In this document: in pieces, positions 6,547-12,687 of the stretch | How the letters are laid out: every line of letters begins with the position of its first letter | How positions within the stretch are numbered: position 1 is the first letter of the stretch | Assembly (NCBI GenBank): GCA_937960715.1 | Contig: CALGOO010000266.1 | Location: 1-12,687 of the forward strand | Source: an uncultured Candidatus Competibacteraceae bacterium | Lineage (GTDB): Bacteria; Pseudomonadota; Gammaproteobacteria; Competibacterales; Competibacteraceae | Reading direction: 5' to 3' | Length of the DNA: 12,687 nucleotides | Program-made: the position numbers and the translations under genes | Notes under the pieces: model-generated | What the model was told of the DNA's origin: nothing | Database searches by the model: none | What the model saw: the letters and a program-made list of their open reading frames with translations, nothing else

Positions 6547-7711
6547 GACCGCCTCCTCGCTGAATCTGCCCGCCGGCTGCGAACCCCGCTGTCCCGGCTG
6601 CACCCATCGCATGTTAGACGCCACCGCTAGCGAAGCGCAAAAAATGGACTGGCTGCGGCGGACGCTCGCACCCTGGGCGGATCGACTGTCCCCGATGCGG
6701 ACGGTTGCGGGCGAGGCGCGCTGGGGCTATCGGGGCAAGGTTTGCCTGTCGGCGGTCTGGAGTGGGGCGGAGGACTGGAATTTCGGTCTGTGGCAGCGCG
6801 ACGAACTGATTCCGATTCCCGACTGTCCCGTTCACACCAGCTTGGTGCGGGCCATGGTTCGCTGGCTGCGGGGGGCATTGCCGCCGGGAGCGATGTTTCC
6901 ACTAGCCTTTTACGTTCAAGCCGGCGCGCAAGCGACCCTGATCCTGAAAACCTGTCGTATGCCCAATTTGGATTGGCTGGACGAGGAACGGCGGGCAGGG
7001 TTGGCGGGTATCGGGCTGGAGGGATTGTGGCTGCACTTGCATCCCGCCGCTGGCCGCCGGCTGTTCGCCCGCAACGGCTGGATCCTGCGGTGGGGACAGC
7101 CACGCTCGCGGGACGTTTTCGGGCTGGAATACGGACCGACCGCCTTCCAGCAACTGATTCCCGCGCTGTATCGCGAGGCGCTGGACGCGGCGGAGGCTTT
7201 TCTCGCGCCGGAGTCGGGCGACAGCCTGGCCGATCTTTATTGCGGCCTTGGCGCCAGCCTGGCGCGCTGGACCCGGCGCGGGGCGCGAACGCTCGGCGTG
7301 GAACTGGGCGGCGAGGCGGTGGCGTGCGCCGGGCTGAACGCTCCGACCGCGACCGTGTTGCGGGGCAAGTGCGCGGATCGGATTCCGCAACTGCGGGCAT
7401 GGACCCCCACCACGGGAACCCGGTTGCTGTACCTCAATCCGCCGCGCACTGGTTTGGAGCCGGCGGTGCTGGCCTGGACGACCGACGAGTACCGACCCGA
7501 GCGGTTGGCCTATCTGTCGTGCAGCGCCGGGACGCTGAGTCGTGATCTCCGGGAATTGACCGAGGCCGGTTATACGGTGGAGCGGCTGATTCCCTACGAC
7601 TTCTTTCCCCAGACCCACCATGTCGAAACCTTGGCGCTGCTGGGGCGTGGGGCGTATGGTTACCGGGCAATCGAATCTGATCGAGCGGACCGTGGACACT
7701 GTCTGCGATGA
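6545..7711 (+). CDS. Class I SAM-dependent RNA 5-methyluridine methyltransferase, RlmC/RlmD/TrmA family
   Basis: This 388-aa protein of the COG2265 family methylates C5 of uridine in rRNA or tRNA. An N-terminal 4Fe-4S cysteine set is visible: Cys12, Cys16 and Cys19 (GCEPRCPGC) plus Cys94 (IPDC). Later come FQQ (201-203), the SAM-binding LADLYCGLG (228-236), NPPRTGL (298-304), the catalytic Cys326 in LSCSAGTLSRDL and the general base Glu361 in HHVETLALL. There is no N-terminal TRAM domain and the length is close to RlmC (375 aa). The NPPR motif, rather than DPAR, is also RlmC-like. However, it is divergent enough that the target nucleotide is uncertain. A stop at 6533 in this frame forces the start to 6545 (ATG), which has only a weak upstream ribosome site inside the antisense zinc-ribbon gene. 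The last 52 bp overlap the convergent DUF2459 gene. Confidence 0.88.
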   Translation: MTASSLNLPAGCEPRCPGCTHRMLDATASEAQKMDWLRRTLAPWADRLSPMRTVAGEARWGYRGKVCLSAVWSGAEDWNFGLWQRDELIPIPDCPVHTSLVRAMVRWLRGALPPGAMFPLAFYVQAGAQATLILKTCRMPNLDWLDEERRAGLAGIGLEGLWLHLHPAAGRRLFARNGWILRWGQPRSRDVFGLEYGPTAFQQLIPALYREALDAAEAFLAPESGDSLADLYCGLGASLARWTRRGARTLGVELGGEAVACAGLNAPTATVLRGKCADRIPQLRAWTPTTGTRLLYLNPPRTGLEPAVLAWTTDEYRPERLAYLSCSAGTLSRDLRELTEAGYTVERLIPYDFFPQTHHVETLALLGRGAYGYRAIESDRADRGHCLR

Positions 7712-8337
7712 TTGGCGAGGTCATCCATGACGCTGCCGGCGGTCAATTTGAGGGTGGGCGATATATCGTGTCCCGCGCTGCTCAAGCCCTTCGCGGTCCA
7801 GGTGTTGCAAGTATTGAGGATATGGTATCGACCCATACCCTCGTAAAACTGGGCGTCTCCGTAAATGCCTGGCGCGATGGAAACGATTTGGCCGGCTTCA
7901 TCGTGAAACAGGCTGTTTGAAATGAACGTCATCAATGAAGCAAGCTCGGCTTCGGAAACGCAAGTGTCCACTATCTGGCTGCGCGGAAATGACTCGTGGG
8001 GAGAGTTGGGAACGGCAACAAGGTGAATGATGGTTCCCGTGGACCAGAACATGGCTTGTAGCGTAAGGCCCGTCGTGATCTCCTTGGCCAGATAAAAGCC
8101 CTTATCGCCCCAACCGATCTCGTAATAGGCGGGATGACCGAACCGTTCGGCCAAGGCGGGAATGCTTTGGTGCAGGTCGGAAGCCGGAACGACCAGCCCT
8201 GTATGCCATCCATGACTCACGACATGGATTCGATGCGTCGGCGGAGTATCCATCGCTTGCGGCTGAACGGCGTAAGGTACGCCTGAACAGGCGTATAGCA
8301 AGGCCAATGTCAAAAACAGCGCAAGGGGTTTAATCAT
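7660..8337 (-). CDS. DUF2459 / TIGR02117-type protein, probable lipoprotein
   Basis: This 225-aa protein starts with a basic-hydrophobic leader and a lipobox-like LLYAC, giving Cys17 as the likely lipidated residue, so it is probably anchored in the cell envelope. Conserved-looking blocks are HVVSHGWHTGLVVP (38-51), YEIGWGDKGFYLA (72-84) and FYEGMGRYHILNTCNTWTA (164-182, with Cys177). These match my memory of the TIGR02117/DUF2459 family, some members of which lie near urease genes; none are here. The paired HxxH and NTCN motifs could suggest a cysteine-hydrolase-like fold, but that is speculation. The coding region has clearly lower GC than its neighbours: hand count 29/60 in 7921-7980 and 30/60 in 7801-7860, against 43/60 in 9061-9120. 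The C-terminal residues after about 207 run into the 3' end of the RNA methyltransferase and look like a stop-loss tail. The ribosome site is weak. Confidence 0.82.
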   Translation of the reverse strand: MIKPLALFLTLALLYACSGVPYAVQPQAMDTPPTHRIHVVSHGWHTGLVVPASDLHQSIPALAERFGHPAYYEIGWGDKGFYLAKEITTGLTLQAMFWSTGTIIHLVAVPNSPHESFPRSQIVDTCVSEAELASLMTFISNSLFHDEAGQIVSIAPGIYGDAQFYEGMGRYHILNTCNTWTAKGLSSAGHDISPTLKLTAGSVMDDLANHRRQCPRSARSDSIAR

Positions 8338-8357
8338 TCAACAAATGAATTTCACGC

Positions 8358-8374
8358 CGTTTCAAATTGAAACG
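8358..8374. promoter_or_regulatory. 17-bp perfect palindrome, candidate operator upstream of the DUF2459 gene
   Basis: CGTTTCAA-A-TTGAAACG is an 8+1+8 perfect inverted repeat ending 20 bp before the DUF2459 ATG, in the 83-bp gap after tcdA. It is AT-rich at its centre and lacks a following T-tract in either direction, so it looks more like a dimeric repressor site than a terminator. The bound protein is unknown. The closest regulator in the window (AraC type) would more often use direct repeats. Confidence 0.45.
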
Positions 8375-8420
8375 AGTGTGCAAACCATCTCCATGGTTCC
8401 AGCAATCGCCAGATACCGGT

Positions 8421-9179
8421 TCATGGAAATTCGTGTCTTCGATCGTCGCCGCTTTCATCCAGCAGCTGGCGAATAATCACCCCCGCCACCATCATCCCGA
8501 ACAGCGCCGGCAGATAGGAAATCGTGCCGTTCACCGCCCGGGGTCGTCCAGGCGTCTCGCCGCCGACCGGCTGATGCGGCAGGGGCGGACGGCGCGGCTC
8601 GTCGCTGTAGACCACGGGATAGTTGAGCGGTGAACTCAATTCCCGCAGCTTCCGCCGCAACTCACGGGCCAGCGGGCAGACCTGGGTCTGATTCAACCGC
8701 GCCACCCGTACCCGGCTCACGTCCAGACAATTTCCCGCGCCCAGCGCCGAGATCACCGGTACGCCACGGCGATGACAGGCCGCCACCAGCGCCGCCTTGC
8801 AGGCGATGCTGTCGATGCAGTCGGCGACATGGTCGTGGGGCGTGGCGGCAATCAGCGTTTCCGCCGCTTCCGGCTGGAGAAAATCGCCGATCAGGGTCAA
8901 CTCGATGGCGGGATCGATGTCGCGCAGGCGCTCGGCCATGACTTCGACCTTGGGCCGGCCCAGCGTCGAGCGCAGCGCCAGCAGTTGCCGATTGAGGTTG
9001 GAGGGCGACACCACGTCATGATCCAACAAGGTCAGCCGACCGATGCCGGCCCGCCCCAGCGCTTCGGCGGCGTAACCGCCCACGCCACCCAATCCGGCGA
9101 CGAGCACATGCGCTGCTCGCAAGCGAGCCAGACCTTCGGTTCCGATCAGAATTTCAGTGCGGGCCTGGGGATGCGGCAT
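8421..9179 (-). CDS. tcdA: tRNA cyclic N6-threonylcarbamoyladenosine (ct6A) dehydratase TcdA
   Basis: This 252-aa ThiF/MoeB/E1-like protein belongs to the TcdA (CsdL/YgdL) family, which uses ATP to cyclise t6A37 of ANN-decoding tRNAs to ct6A. The ATP-binding loop is GLGGVGGYAAEALGRAGIG (29-47). LLDHDVVSPSNLNRQ (51-65) contains the conserved Asp53/Asp55 and Arg64. VADCIDSIACK (118-128) follows, then VYSDEPRRPP (190-199) and the C-terminal GTISYLPALFGMMVAG (218-233). The N-terminus is a little shorter than in E. coli, beginning just before RTEILIG. Its ATG lies inside the end of the upstream tatD-family gene (26-bp overlap) with a poor ribosome site, so translation is probably coupled to it. 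csdA and csdE partners are not in the window. Confidence 0.93.
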   Translation of the reverse strand: MPHPQARTEILIGTEGLARLRAAHVLVAGLGGVGGYAAEALGRAGIGRLTLLDHDVVSPSNLNRQLLALRSTLGRPKVEVMAERLRDIDPAIELTLIGDFLQPEAAETLIAATPHDHVADCIDSIACKAALVAACHRRGVPVISALGAGNCLDVSRVRVARLNQTQVCPLARELRRKLRELSSPLNYPVVYSDEPRRPPLPHQPVGGETPGRPRAVNGTISYLPALFGMMVAGVIIRQLLDESGDDRRHEFP

Positions 9180-9957
9180 CGGGTAGCTGGAACAAGCGAC
9201 GGGCGTTCTCGCTCGTGGCGGCGGCGATTTCCACGGGGTCGGCGCCGCGCAGTTCGGCGACGCAGGCCAGCACTTCCGCCAGATACGCCGGTTCGTTGCG
9301 CGCGCCGGGATGGCCGCTGGGTGGCTGATCGGGCGCGTCGGTCTCCAACAGGAACCCGTCCAGCGGCAGAACCTTGATCAGACCGCGCAGCCGGTTCGCC
9401 CGGGGATAGGTCAGCGGCCCGCCGAAGCTGAGCAAAATCCCCAGGTCCAGCAACCGCCGGGCCTGATCCTCGCTGCCCGAAAAGCTATGCACCATGCCCC
9501 GCACGCCGGCGAACCGCCGCACCAGCTTGATCACCTGATCCACCGCGTAGCGGGCGTGGATGACGACCGGCAGGTCGTGGCGGCGAGCCAGGCGCAACTG
9601 GCCGGCGAAGTACTCCACCTGGAGATCGGGATCGAGGTCCGGCAGATAGCCATCCAGCCCGCACTCGCCGATGGCGGTCGGCCGTTCCCGCGTCAGCCAG
9701 TCGGCCAGTTGGTCAAGATGCTCCGGCCGATGCTCGGCCAGATAGGTGGGATGCAGGCCATAGCAGGGATACAGCCCCGGATAGCTGGCCGCGACCGCCT
9801 TGAGCTTCGGCCAGAGCCGGGCGCTGACCGCCGCCAGCACCTGCGCCTCCACGCCGGCGGCCCGCGCCCGTCGGTAGGTGGCGTCGCGGTCCGCGTCGAA
9901 ACTGGCGTCGTCGAAATGGGTGTGACAGTCGATCAGCGCGAGCATTGGGGCGCGCAT
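9154..9957 (-). CDS. TatD-family metal-dependent hydrolase (YjjV-like)
   Basis: This 267-aa TIM-barrel amidohydrolase-superfamily protein belongs to the TatD family, whose members are metal-dependent nucleases or related phosphoesterases in the cytoplasm. Metal ligands are visible in order: His12 and His14 (DCHTHFDD), Glu98 (IGECGLD), His134 (VIHAR), His157 (MVHSFSG) and Asp207 (LETDAPD). The ETDAPDQPP and NEPAYLAEVL blocks (205-213, 221-230) are usual for the YjjV/TatD branch. The ATG overlaps the stop of the upstream AraC-type gene as TGATG, arguing for coupled translation; an internal ATG at 9945 (before LALIDCHTHF) is a possible alternative start. It overlaps tcdA downstream by 26 bp. YjjV-like assignment is by overall pattern; the natural substrate is not known. 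Confidence 0.92.
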   Translation of the reverse strand: MRAPMLALIDCHTHFDDASFDADRDATYRRARAAGVEAQVLAAVSARLWPKLKAVAASYPGLYPCYGLHPTYLAEHRPEHLDQLADWLTRERPTAIGECGLDGYLPDLDPDLQVEYFAGQLRLARRHDLPVVIHARYAVDQVIKLVRRFAGVRGMVHSFSGSEDQARRLLDLGILLSFGGPLTYPRANRLRGLIKVLPLDGFLLETDAPDQPPSGHPGARNEPAYLAEVLACVAELRGADPVEIAAATSENARRLFQLPDAASPGPH

Positions 9958-10724
9958 CAGGCGATCACGATCTGGACGTTGGCCGAGCGACCAAACACCG
10001 AGGAGGGCGTGATGCCGAACATGTTGCGAAACGCCCGGCTGAAGTGCGAGGAGTCGGCGAAACCCGCGCCCAGCGCCGCGTCGGTGAGGGTATCACCCTT
10101 GGCGACCAGCGCCGCCACCACCCGCATCCGATGCCACTGCCGAAAGCGCCGAATCGGCGCCCCAACCTCTTCCTTGAACAGATGCACCAGCCGGGTCGGC
10201 GACAGGTTCACGTATTCGGCCAGCTCGATCATCGAGTAGCTGTGCGTCAAATCTTCCTTCATCAGCCGAATCACTCGCCGAATCCGATGATCCAGCGGTT
10301 GCTGGCGCTCCCCGGAAACGGGCGGTGGGATCAAGCGGTTGAGCAACTCGTGTGTCGTGGTGGCGTCGGGCTGGCGTTCCCAAACCTCGCCCAGCGCCAC
10401 CAGCGCCTCGGCTTCGTGCGCAAGGCGGTACAGGCATTGCCACTCGCCATCGAGCATGGCGTTCTGGATCGCCAGATAGTCGGGGCTTTCCGGCTCGAGG
10501 AACAGAATCGCCATGATCGCGCCGCCAATTTGCAGTTCGTTCAGACAGCCAGGCGGGACCAGCGCGCTCCGGCATTCCTGCCAGACATTGCTTTCGCTCT
10601 CTAGCAGTCGGAACGGTTTGTCGATGCCCAGGCAGAGCGCCGCCGAACCGAGCCGGTGTTCGGAGATATCCGGCAGGTGGCCGATGAAAAGACCGCGATT
10701 TTGCCAAACGTACAGTCTGTTCAA
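9957..10724 (-). CDS. AraC-family transcriptional regulator
   Basis: This 255-aa protein has a C-terminal AraC/XylS DNA-binding domain. The first helix-turn-helix lies around SMIELAEYVNLSPTRLVHLF (164-183). The second is around 211-235, followed by the family signature GFADSSHFSRAFRNMFGITP (221-240). The N-terminal ~140 residues form the likely sensing domain, without a motif I recognise. The start is TTG at 10724, supported by AAAGG 7 nt upstream; the next ATG is about 70 codons in and would remove half of the N-terminal domain. It is divergent from the GMC oxidoreductase gene, a common arrangement for a regulator and its target. It is also translationally linked to the downstream TatD-family gene. 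Confidence 0.9.
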   Translation of the reverse strand: MNRLYVWQNRGLFIGHLPDISEHRLGSAALCLGIDKPFRLLESESNVWQECRSALVPPGCLNELQIGGAIMAILFLEPESPDYLAIQNAMLDGEWQCLYRLAHEAEALVALGEVWERQPDATTTHELLNRLIPPPVSGERQQPLDHRIRRVIRLMKEDLTHSYSMIELAEYVNLSPTRLVHLFKEEVGAPIRRFRQWHRMRVVAALVAKGDTLTDAALGAGFADSSHFSRAFRNMFGITPSSVFGRSANVQIVIA

Positions 10725-10894
10725 GGTCTTGCCTTTCTGATGGTGGAACGGGACCGGATCGCGAATGGGGCAAACCGGGTTGGGACCGTCTCCTGGCCGG
10801 ATTTCAGCCGGAAACAGTCATGAAAGTGTAATGCGCGCGGGCGGCGCTAGCCAGTTTCGCCAAGTCGTCGCCATTTTCGACAAGCCGGGTTCGA

Positions 10895-10914
10895 GCCAAG
10901 TGATTAGGCTTGGC
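10895..10914. promoter_or_regulatory. Operator-like dyad GCCAAG-N8-CTTGGC
   Basis: Two 6-bp arms, GCCAAG (10895-10900) and CTTGGC (10909-10914), form a perfect inverted repeat with an 8-bp AT-richer centre (TGATTAGG). They lie 70 bp before the GMC oxidoreductase start. The size suits a dimeric DNA-binding protein. No protein can be assigned. Confidence 0.35.
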
Positions 10915-10947
10915 CATCCGCGACTTCCGTCGCCCTTGCGAATAACC

Positions 10948-10966
10948 GTCCGGCCCGGCGCCGGAC
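10948..10966 (+). promoter_or_regulatory. GC-rich hairpin in the GMC oxidoreductase leader
   Basis: GTCCGGC (10948-10954) and GCCGGAC (10960-10966) form a perfect 7-bp stem with a 5-nt loop, ending 17 nt before the ATG at 10984 and just before the GAGGA/GGGAG ribosome sites. In RNA it would be a stable structure close to the ribosome site. It could affect translation or be a remnant terminator. There is no T-tract. Confidence 0.35.
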
Positions 10967-10983
10967 CCTGAGGATTGGGAGCC

Positions 10984-12576
10984 ATGTACGACACCATCAT
11001 CGTGGGCGCGGGTTCGGCCGGCTGCGTGCTGGCCAACCGGCTGTCCGCCGACCCGACCCGACAGGTTTGCCTGTTGGAGGCGGGTCCCGACGATACCAGC
11101 CCGTGGATTCATATCCCGGTCGGCATCTTCTTCATGATGCGCAGCAAGACGCTGAACTGGCGCTATCGAACCGAGCCGCAGCCGCATCTGCATAACCGCC
11201 GGCTGTTTTGGCCGCGCGGCAAGACCCTGGGCGGCAGCAGCTCCAGCAACGCCATGGTCTACACCCGCGGCCATCGCTGGGATTACGACCACTGGGCGGA
11301 ACTGGGCAACCGGGGCTGGAGCTACGCGGATCTGCTGCCGCTGTTCAAGCGGGCGCAGAATCAGGAACGCGGCTCGTCGGAATATCACGGCGTCGGCGGG
11401 CCGCTCAACGTCGCCGACCCACGCCAGCGCGGCGAGATCAGCGCAGTGTTCATCCGCGCCGCCGGCGAGGTCGGCTATCCGCTCAGCGACGATTTCAACG
11501 GCGCCGAGCAGGAAGGGGTCGGGTTCTACCAGTTGACCCAGAAGGACGGCCAGCGGTGCAGCAGCGCCCGGGCTTATCTGCATCCGGCGCGCGCCCGCCC
11601 GAATCTGACCGTGATCACCCGCGCTCTGGTCAGCCGGGTGTTGTTCGAGGGTCGGCGGGCGGTGGGCGTGGCCTATCGCGACCGGGACGGCCGAACGGTG
11701 GAGCTGAAGGCGCGACGGGAAGTCGTTCTGTCCGGCGGAGCGATCAATTCGCCGCAACTGTTGCTGCTGTCCGGGGTCGGGCCGCGCGCCGAGCTGGCGA
11801 AACACGGCATTCCCCTGGTGCGCGACTTGCCGGGCGTCGGCTGGAACTTGCAGGATCATCTGGACGTGATCGTCGCCCACCGCGAGCGTCGGCGGGCCTC
11901 CTATGGCTTTGCCCTGTCGTTCCTGCCGCGCCTGGTCAAGGGGATCATCGACTACCACCGCCACCGGCGCGGCTTCCTGACCAGCAACCTGGCCGAGGCC
12001 GGCGGCTTCGTCAAATCCGACCCCGCCTTGCCGCTGCCCAATCTGCAATACCACCTGACCGCCACCATTCTCGACGATCACGGCCGGCGTCTCTGGCACG
12101 GTTACGGTTATTCGCTGCATGTCTGCGACCTGCGGCCCAAGAGTCGCGGCCATTTGATCCTCAAAAGCGCCGACCCCTCGGCGCCACCGCTGATCCAGCC
12201 CAATTACCTCGACCATCCGGACGATCTGGAAACCCTGGTGGCGGGGGTCAAGACCTGTCGGAAAGTCTTGGCGGCGCCGGCGTTCGACGGCTATCGGGGC
12301 GAGGAGCTGTTCCCCGGCGCGGCGACGCAAAGCGACGACGCGCTACGGGAGTTCATTCGCCGCCGGGCCGAAACCATCTACCACCCGGTCGGCACCTGCA
12401 AGATGGGCCACGATCCCATGGCGGTGGTGGACGATCGACTGCGGGTGCATGGCCTGGCGGGGTTGCGAGTCGCGGACGCCTCGATCATGCCGACCCTGGT
12501 GGGGGGCAACACCAACGCGCCGACCATCGTCATCGGTGAGAAAGCGTCCGATATGATTCTGGCCACGTCGGACTGA
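10984..12576 (+). CDS. GMC-family FAD oxidoreductase (choline/alcohol dehydrogenase type)
   Basis: This 530-aa glucose-methanol-choline family flavoprotein oxidises an alcohol group. The FAD-binding GAGSAG lies at 8-13 (IIVGAGSAGCVLANRL). GMC signature 1 is RGKTLGGSSSSNAM (78-91) and signature 2 is SGGAINSPQLLLLSGVG (250-266). The C-terminal active-site block is YHPVGTCKMG (466-475, catalytic His467) and GNTNAPT (508-514, Asn511). NWRYRTEPQPHL (58-69) and RGHRWDYDHWA (95-105) are usual in bacterial members annotated as choline dehydrogenase. BetA is somewhat longer, and no betB or betI is present, so choline is not assured; a medium-chain alcohol dehydrogenase role is equally possible. The ATG at 10984 is preferred over the in-frame TTG at 10975 because GGGAG lies 2 nt and GAGGA about 10 nt upstream, and the Rossmann strand follows at once. 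The divergent AraC-type gene is a likely regulator. Confidence 0.92.
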   Translation: MYDTIIVGAGSAGCVLANRLSADPTRQVCLLEAGPDDTSPWIHIPVGIFFMMRSKTLNWRYRTEPQPHLHNRRLFWPRGKTLGGSSSSNAMVYTRGHRWDYDHWAELGNRGWSYADLLPLFKRAQNQERGSSEYHGVGGPLNVADPRQRGEISAVFIRAAGEVGYPLSDDFNGAEQEGVGFYQLTQKDGQRCSSARAYLHPARARPNLTVITRALVSRVLFEGRRAVGVAYRDRDGRTVELKARREVVLSGGAINSPQLLLLSGVGPRAELAKHGIPLVRDLPGVGWNLQDHLDVIVAHRERRRASYGFALSFLPRLVKGIIDYHRHRRGFLTSNLAEAGGFVKSDPALPLPNLQYHLTATILDDHGRRLWHGYGYSLHVCDLRPKSRGHLILKSADPSAPPLIQPNYLDHPDDLETLVAGVKTCRKVLAAPAFDGYRGEELFPGAATQSDDALREFIRRRAETIYHPVGTCKMGHDPMAVVDDRLRVHGLAGLRVADASIMPTLVGGNTNAPTIVIGEKASDMILATSD

Positions 12577-12594
12577 GCGGGTTGTAACCGTTCA

Positions 12595-12685
12595 CTCCCC
12601 CTCCCGGCGGGGGAGGTTGGGGGGAGGGCAAGTCGTTGGCGCCACTCCGTTTCCCCCCTCCCAACCTCCCCCCGCTGGGGGGAGG
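12595..12685. repeat. Large inverted repeat of G/C tracts (REP-like intergenic palindromic element)
   Basis: The left arm (12595-12628) and right arm (12653-12685) are imperfect reverse complements: CTCCCC..GGCGGGGGAGGTTGGG against CCCAACCTCCCCCCGC..GGGGAG. They are separated by 24 nt. Each arm also folds on itself (CCCCTCCCGGCGGGGGAGG type). It begins 18 bp after the GMC gene stop and reaches the window edge. There is no T-tract, so it is probably a dispersed palindromic element that may also slow transcription, rather than a classical terminator. Confidence 0.7.
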
Positions 12686-12687
12686 TG

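Larger units (their letters stand above)
10725..10983. other. Divergent regulatory region between the AraC-type gene and the GMC oxidoreductase
   Basis: This 259-bp stretch holds no convincing gene. It contains a 6+8+6 dyad at 10895-10914 and a GC-rich hairpin at 10948-10966, annotated separately. I could not identify a confident sigma70 promoter for either gene; AT-rich short patches occur at 10821-10833 and 10940-10946. It is the natural place for the regulator's binding sites. Confidence 0.5.

Noticed and set aside
4868..6607. 579-aa open frame on the minus strand
   Set aside because: It spans the protease 3' end, an intergenic region and the transporter gene in antisense, and the product is Arg/Gln/Gly-rich low complexity. 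The plus-strand genes explain the region.
7708..7920. 70-aa plus-strand frame downstream of the RNA methyltransferase
   Set aside because: It is antisense to the DUF2459 gene, whose conserved blocks are encoded on the other strand, and it lacks a ribosome site.
10804..12330. 508-aa open frame on the minus strand
   Set aside because: It is antisense to the GMC oxidoreductase, which has both family signatures and active-site residues. The minus product has no recognisable motif.
1..12687. CRISPR array, transposase or integrase, tRNA attachment site
   Set aside because: No regularly spaced direct repeats, no DDE or tyrosine recombinase motifs and no tRNA gene were found on either strand.

Overview
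The window is GC-rich, roughly two thirds G+C by eye, and densely packed. Its housekeeping genes (zapE, cysQ, a yrfG-type GMP/IMP nucleotidase, tcdA, a YjjV-like TatD protein, an RlmC/RlmD-class RNA methyltransferase) point to a gammaproteobacterium. An environmental lineage such as the Competibacter/Contendobacter group would fit, but that is only an impression from style and gene content. No tRNA, rRNA, CRISPR array, transposase or phage gene was seen.

Layout, left half. The 3' end of an exported-type gene (1-91) is followed by a promoter-like -10 and a D-2-hydroxyacid dehydrogenase (210-1166, +). This converges, with a 3-bp gap, on a minus-strand pair cysQ -> zapE (3170-1170). From a short divergent promoter region, the plus strand then carries yrfG (3275-3949) and, 27 bp downstream, an uncommon fusion of an N-terminal TerD domain to a trypsin-like (S1C) protease domain (3977-5179). 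A 213-bp gap with inverted repeats precedes an EamA/DMT-type permease (5393-6340).

Middle. A 69-aa zinc-ribbon protein (6546-6337, -) fills the space between the permease and an RNA methyltransferase (6545-7711, +). It shares stop-codon bases with the first and start-codon bases with the second. The methyltransferase tail overlaps by 52 bp the end of a minus-strand DUF2459/TIGR02117-type lipoprotein (8337-7660). That gene lies in a clear GC dip and has a 17-bp palindrome just upstream of its start.

Right half. The minus strand carries a tightly coupled set: an AraC-type regulator (10724-9957, TTG start), a TatD-family metal hydrolase starting on the regulator's stop (TGATG), and tcdA starting inside the tatD end. 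Divergent from the regulator, across 259 bp with two dyads, is a GMC-family FAD oxidoreductase (10984-12576), a plausible regulatory target. The window ends in a G/C-tract inverted repeat that looks like a dispersed intergenic palindromic element.

The genes do not form one pathway. Most are nucleotide, RNA or cell-division housekeeping functions. The accessory-looking items are the TerD-protease fusion, the zinc-ribbon gene, the DUF2459 lipoprotein and the AraC/GMC pair. The TerD-protease fusion is the best candidate for something little described.
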